The position numbers and the translations under genes are program-made. The notes beneath the pieces are model-generated. The model made no database searches and had not been told where the DNA came from. It saw only the letters and a program-made list of their open reading frames with translations. Below, piece after piece: positions 5,041 through 7,750 of a DNA stretch of 7,750 nucleotides. The first letter of the stretch is position 1; the number at the start of each line of letters is the position of its first letter. Source of the DNA: Firmicutes bacterium UBA6811 (GTDB taxonomy: Bacteria; Bacillota; SHA-98; UBA4971). The stretch is taken from positions 1 through 7,750 of the forward strand of contig DKEX01000121.1 in assembly GCA_002452295.1 (NCBI GenBank), given 5' to 3'.

Positions 5041-6348
5041 GTGCCCAGCTTCGATGTGCTTGTAGTCGGCGAACTCAACGTGGACATAATCCTGAGCGGC
5101 CTCGAAGGTCTCCCGGCGCTCGGCCAGGAGAGGATAGCCCGCGAGATGCTCTACACGCTCGGCAGCTCCTCCGCGATCTTCGCCCACAACCTCGCGAGGC
5201 TCGGCGCCAGGGTGGCCTTCGTGGGCAAGGTCGGCGACGATTCCCACGGTCGGTACCTGGTGGATGTTCTGAGATCCGGCGGGGTAGATACGTCCGGCGT
5301 CATCGTGGACCCAAGCACCGCCACCGGCCTCACCGTGTCGCTGAGCCTGCCGTCCGACCGTGCCTTCGTGACATACCCGGGAGCCATGGAGCGCTTCACG
5401 TCGGCCGACATTGCCCCGTCGCTCCTGAAGAGGGCGAGACACCTGCATGTGTCCTCGTACTACCTGCAGCCCGCCCTGCGTCCGGGCCTTGCCTTGCTTT
5501 TCCAGTCCGCGCGGAACCTGGGGCTCACTACCTCCCTCGACCCCGGCCACGACCCGGCCGACAGGTGGGACGGCATATGGGACGTGCTTCCCCTGGTCGA
5601 TTTGTTCCTTCCCAACGAGGACGAGGCCCTCAGGATCGCCGGTTGTGACAGGCTCGAGGCCGCCGGCCCGAGGCTTGCGGAGCGCGCCAGCCTTGTCGTA
5701 GTCAAGCGCGGCACAGACGGCGCCGTCGCCTGGAGAGGGGCTGCAGGCGCGGCAATGGCCGAAACCACAACCAAGACCGAGACGGAGACCGAGGGAGAGA
5801 TAGAGACGGAGGCGGAGACAGGAACGGAGGCAGACATAGAGACGGAGACCGGGACCGGGACCGGGACCCGGACCTGGACCGGGGCCCAGACCGGGACCGC
5901 GACCGCGACAGCGCCTGCGACCGGCAGCGAGCCACGGCACGACGAAAAAAACGCGGCCGCTATCAGCGCGACACGCGCGACCTGGGCATCGGCCGGTCCG
6001 GAGACCAGGGCCGCGACCGGCACTACGAACGGCCCATGCGATGGACGTGGGAGCGAAGGCTGCGTCGGTGCTGGCAGCGGGAGCACGATCTCCCGGGGGT
6101 ACGCCCTGGACGTGGACACCATCGATTCTACCGGCGCCGGCGACTCGTTCAACGCAGGATTCATACGCATGTGGCTCCTCGGGCGCCCGCTTCGCGAATG
6201 CCTCGACTTTGCCACTGCCTGCGGCGCAATCGCCTGCACGTACCTTGGCGGGACGCCCGGCTTCCCAGACGAGGACGGGGTCAGGCGATTCATGGAACTG
6301 CACCGCTCGGCGCGCAGGAACCCGCCCGCCGATTCCCCTGGTTGTTAG
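5041..6348 (+). CDS. PfkB-family sugar kinase with a large low-complexity insertion
   Basis: A 435-residue cytoplasmic PfkB/ribokinase-family kinase that should phosphorylate a sugar or sugar phosphate with ATP. Family landmarks: GELNVD near the N-terminus (10-15), GSSSAIFAHNLARLG matching the family glycine-rich signature, FVGKVGDDSHG, LDPGHDP (166-172), the NEDEA motif (192-196), VVVKRGTDGAVAW, and the C-terminal signature STGAGDSFNAGF with GAGD at 365-368 (D368 is the catalytic base). GTG 5041 was chosen because GGAGG at 5028-5032 lies 8 bases upstream; ATG 5026 has no ribosome site. Residues about 234-352 are a foreign-looking insertion of Thr-Glu and Thr-Gly dipeptides followed by an Ala/Thr/Gly-rich linker. 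Without it the protein would be about 316 residues, the normal family length. All catalytic motifs survive, so the kinase is probably functional with a large disordered loop. Between a ROK regulator and AgaS, a tagatose-6-phosphate-kinase-like or other ketose-phosphate kinase role is plausible but unproven. Confidence 0.9.
   Translation: MPSFDVLVVGELNVDIILSGLEGLPALGQERIAREMLYTLGSSSAIFAHNLARLGARVAFVGKVGDDSHGRYLVDVLRSGGVDTSGVIVDPSTATGLTVSLSLPSDRAFVTYPGAMERFTSADIAPSLLKRARHLHVSSYYLQPALRPGLALLFQSARNLGLTTSLDPGHDPADRWDGIWDVLPLVDLFLPNEDEALRIAGCDRLEAAGPRLAERASLVVVKRGTDGAVAWRGAAGAAMAETTTKTETETEGEIETEAETGTEADIETETGTGTGTRTWTGAQTGTATATAPATGSEPRHDEKNAAAISATRATWASAGPETRAATGTTNGPCDGRGSEGCVGAGSGSTISRGYALDVDTIDSTGAGDSFNAGFIRMWLLGRPLRECLDFATACGAIACTYLGGTPGFPDEDGVRRFMELHRSARRNPPADSPGC
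5776..5925 (+). repeat. In-frame hexanucleotide repeat tract inside the PfkB gene
   Basis: A degenerate period-6 tract. The first half is made of ACGGAG/ACCGAG-like units encoding Thr-Glu; the second half, from 5848, of ACCGGG, ACCCGG, ACCTGG and ACCGCG units encoding Thr-Gly, Thr-Arg, Thr-Trp and Thr-Ala. Three perfect ACCGGG units run in tandem at 5848-5865. Because the unit is six bases, gain or loss keeps the reading frame and only changes loop length. In the -1 frame the same DNA encodes an Asp-Arg repeat and has no stops. Confidence 0.85.
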
Positions 6349-6410
6349 GGTTTCGTTACGCCTGTTAATATTATGACATATATCCCCCATCGTGAAGGAG
6401 TTATTCTAAG
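6349..6410 (+). promoter_or_regulatory. AT-rich stretch after the PfkB gene with an orphan ribosome site
   Basis: This is the most AT-rich stretch of the local region. TTGTTA (6342-6347) and TAATAT (6366-6371), 18 bases apart, are a weak promoter-like pair. GAAGGAG at 6394-6400 is a good Shine-Dalgarno sequence, but the ATG that follows (6412) opens only three codons before a stop, so it has no gene to serve here. Confidence 0.3.
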
Positions 6411-6422
6411 TATGGCGCCATA
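6411..6422. promoter_or_regulatory. Perfect 12-bp palindrome, candidate operator
   Basis: TATGGCGCCATA is a perfect 12-bp inverted repeat with no spacer. It lies downstream of the AT-rich, promoter-like stretch and immediately before the large inverted-repeat structure. A dimeric repressor site is possible; the ROK regulator is one candidate but no second copy is visible near the other genes of the cluster. Confidence 0.35.
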
Positions 6423-6444
6423 AGTTTGCGACACTTTTTCTGAC

Positions 6445-6596
6445 GGCGTTGGGGTTGCCGGTGCTTGCACGACGGGGCGTCTAGAATTTGGCTAGCCTTA
6501 AGCGCCAAATTCGAACGAGGCGCGCCGCAAGCGCGCCGTCCCCGGAGGGCAACACCGGCAACGCCTGAGAGGACTTGCGCGCTGAAAGGTAGCGCG
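6445..6596 (+). other. Nested inverted repeats: candidate structured RNA or small repeat element upstream of agaS
   Basis: An outer stem closes a multibranch loop. GGCGTT (6445-6450) pairs with AACGCC (6560-6565). After a 6-base bulge, GCCGGTG (6457-6463) pairs with CACCGGC (6553-6559), and after a 1-base bulge TTGC (6465-6468) pairs with GCAA (6549-6552), 17 pairs in all. Inside are three hairpins: GACG/CGTC (6471-6481), GAATTTGGC/GCCAAATTC (6484-6512, nine perfect pairs) and GGCGCGC/GCGCGCC (6519-6537, seven perfect pairs with CGCAA, a possible GCAA tetraloop). A separate hairpin, CGCGCT/AGCGCG (6578-6596), follows. I do not recognise a known riboswitch, T-box or ribozyme. It could be a leader RNA of agaS, a free small RNA, or a non-coding mobile/repeat element. 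Confidence 0.45.
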
Positions 6597-6599
6597 AAT

Positions 6600-6628
6600 T
6601 TGTAGCGATCTACTTAGTCTCGTAGAAT
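6600..6628 (+). promoter_or_regulatory. Candidate promoter of the agaS-like gene
   Basis: TTGTAG (6600-6605) and TAGAAT (6623-6628) are separated by exactly 17 bases. The -10 matches at five of six positions, the -35 only at TTG. Transcription would start near 6635, giving a leader of about 35 bases to the start at 6670 and leaving the large inverted-repeat structure outside this transcript. Confidence 0.35.
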
Positions 6629-6669
6629 AATCCAATCGGGTCACAACCATGGCACGATACCGAGGTGAC

Positions 6670-7750
6670 ATGCAGGTGAGCGGCGCTCTTGATGAACTGG
6701 TTGCCCTCGGGAAGTCCGAGAAGGAGAGTCTGGGCATAGTCCACACTCCCCAGGAGATCCGCCGGCAGCCCGGGCTATGGCTCGATACCGCCCAGCGCGT
6801 GGTGGCGAGGACCGCTGACCTAAGGCGGCTTCTTGCGCCGATCGTGCCGGGTGCGGTGTCCGGCCATGGTCCGCGGCCAGGCACGCGCCCTGACGCCAGC
6901 CCTACCCGCAGCGGTGCTCCCAGGGCTGACGTCGGCGCTGGCGCCGCGGCCGGGGCCGGGGCCGGGGCCGGCGATGGCTGGGATCCCGCGCCTCGCGGCG
7001 CGATCGTGATGGCTGGCGCCGGGACCTCCGACTACATCGGAAGGTCGCTCGAACAGTTCCTCCGGCGCAGGCTCGGCACCTTCGTGGACAGCCGTCCCAC
7101 CACCGACATCGTGACCAACCCGCTCGGGGTGCTCATTCCAGACGTGCCGCACGTCATCGTTTTGTTCTCGCGGTCGGGCGAGAGCCCCGAAAGCATCGGC
7201 GCGTTCGAGGTCGTGACGAAGGTCGTCCGCGACGCGAGGTTCATCGTCATCACGTGCAACCCCGAGGGCGACCTCGCTCGCCTCGCGCGCCGCCACCGCG
7301 ACCGCGTCCTCGGCATCGAGCTCGATTCGAGGACTAACGACAAGGGGCTAGCCATGACGAGCTCAGCCACAAGCATGATGATCGCCGGGCAGTTCCTGGG
7401 ATGGCTCGACGTCCCGGAGGAATTCGTACTCTGTGTTTCCCACATGGCTTCCGCTGCCGAGCGGCTCCTCGGCGATCTCTCGTCACGCTTTCGCGCCATC
7501 GCAGCGCAGCCCTTCGAGCGCGCCGTCGTCCTCGGCACCGGGCCGCTCCACGGCGCCGCCACCGAGGCCGCGCTCAAGCTCCAGGAGCTTACAGACGGCC
7601 TGATCATAACGAAGGCCGAGACGTACCTCGGTCTCCGCCACGGACCTGAAGCCGTCATCGACGACCACACCCTGGTCGTGTTTTTCCTCTCATCCGGCAG
7701 CTCGAGGCAGCGCTACGAGCTCGACCTCGTGCGCGAGCTGGCCTCCAAGG
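6670..7750 (+). CDS. agaS: AgaS-like sugar-phosphate isomerase/deaminase with two SIS domains (3' end cut by window)
   Basis: At least 360 residues, still open at the window edge. Two SIS (sugar isomerase) domains: the first, about 109-220, has AGAGTSDYIG and FSRSGESPES (phosphosugar-binding serines), then TCNPEGDLARL and NDKGLAMTSS; the second, from about 280, has GTGPLHGAATEAALKLQELT and LGLRHGPEAVIDD. E306 and H324 align with the catalytic Glu and His of the GlmS isomerase domain. This pattern matches AgaS, which converts galactosamine-6-phosphate to tagatose-6-phosphate with loss of ammonia; related enzymes act on other amino-sugar or ketose phosphates, so the substrate is uncertain. ATG 6670 was chosen for GAGGTGA at 6662-6668 although spacing is short; ATG 6649 (no ribosome site) and GTG 6676 are alternatives. 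Residues about 60-108 are a low-complexity Gly/Pro/Ala/Arg insertion just before the first SIS strand. It probably acts with the PfkB kinase upstream. Confidence 0.9.
   Translation, partial: MQVSGALDELVALGKSEKESLGIVHTPQEIRRQPGLWLDTAQRVVARTADLRRLLAPIVPGAVSGHGPRPGTRPDASPTRSGAPRADVGAGAAAGAGAGAGDGWDPAPRGAIVMAGAGTSDYIGRSLEQFLRRRLGTFVDSRPTTDIVTNPLGVLIPDVPHVIVLFSRSGESPESIGAFEVVTKVVRDARFIVITCNPEGDLARLARRHRDRVLGIELDSRTNDKGLAMTSSATSMMIAGQFLGWLDVPEEFVLCVSHMASAAERLLGDLSSRFRAIAAQPFERAVVLGTGPLHGAATEAALKLQELTDGLIITKAETYLGLRHGPEAVIDDHTLVVFFLSSGSSRQRYELDLVRELASK
6946..6969 (+). repeat. GGGGCC hexanucleotide tract inside the agaS-like gene
   Basis: One GCGGCC and three perfect GGGGCC units in tandem, followed by a decayed GGCGAT unit. 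In frame they encode an Ala/Gly-Ala dipeptide run, in the middle of the low-complexity insertion of the isomerase. The run of G blocks could form a G-quadruplex on the coding strand. Confidence 0.85.

Noticed and set aside
3582..5087. Long minus-strand frame of 501 codons opposite the ROK gene
   Set aside because: Shadow of the ROK gene: Ser/Arg/Thr/Pro-rich, no motif, whereas the plus strand gives clear ROK motifs.
5776..5925. Hexamer tract considered as a CRISPR array or minisatellite with spacers
   Set aside because: The unit is six bases, degenerate and coding in frame; there are no spacers.
5014..6390. Long minus-strand frame of 458 codons opposite the PfkB gene
   Set aside because: Shadow; contains only Gly-Pro and Leu-Arg dipeptide repeats from the hexamer tract and no family features.
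6445..6596. Folded region considered as a T-box, TPP, cobalamin or glmS element, or an integron attC site
   Set aside because: The conserved core sequences of these elements are absent. CTGAGAGG at 6565-6572 alone resembles a fragment of the TPP core but the rest does not match, and the branched fold does not resemble attC.

Overview
The window is GC-rich bacterial DNA with GTG starts, strong GGAGG-type ribosome sites and short intergenic gaps. A small phasin-like protein next to an AarF/UbiB kinase, a BrnT/CopG-type toxin-antitoxin pair, and a ROK regulator + PfkB kinase + AgaS isomerase cluster together suggest a high-GC member of the Bacillota (Firmicutes), probably an uncultured Clostridia- or Limnochordia-like lineage. 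This placement is inference from gene content; no rRNA or other marker is present.

Layout. Positions 1-420 hold no gene I can support. A promoter-like extended -10 (about 427-432) leads, through a hairpin-bearing leader, into a two-gene plus-strand unit: a 91-residue phasin-like coiled-coil protein (525-800) and a complete AarF/UbiB atypical kinase with two C-terminal membrane helices (814-2502). Convergent to it on the minus strand is a compact toxin-antitoxin operon: a BrnT-like toxin (2845-3174) whose end overlaps a PF12441-type CopG antitoxin (2520-2858). A good promoter and an overlapping imperfect palindrome lie just upstream of the toxin.

After a 447-base intergenic stretch comes a plus-strand carbohydrate cluster: a ROK-family transcriptional regulator without the usual zinc-binding residues (3622-4899), a PfkB-family sugar kinase (5041-6348), and an AgaS-like two-SIS-domain sugar-phosphate isomerase/deaminase that runs off the end of the window (6670-7750). 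The likely logic is amino-sugar or ketohexose-phosphate catabolism: AgaS-type enzymes deaminate/isomerise galactosamine-6-phosphate to tagatose-6-phosphate, a PfkB kinase phosphorylates the product, and the ROK protein senses sugar and controls the set. The actual substrate cannot be read from this sequence.

Most unusual points. (1) The PfkB kinase carries a low-complexity insertion of about 119 residues, built on a hexanucleotide repeat that encodes Thr-X dipeptides, just before its catalytic GAGD motif. (2) The neighbouring AgaS protein has its own low-complexity insertion with a GGGGCC hexamer tract encoding Gly-Ala. (3) The 321-base gap between these two genes contains an elaborate set of nested inverted repeats that folds on paper into a three-branched structure, plus a perfect 12-bp palindrome, and may be a structured RNA leader or a small mobile/repeat element. 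(4) The toxin-antitoxin operon has a readable candidate operator.
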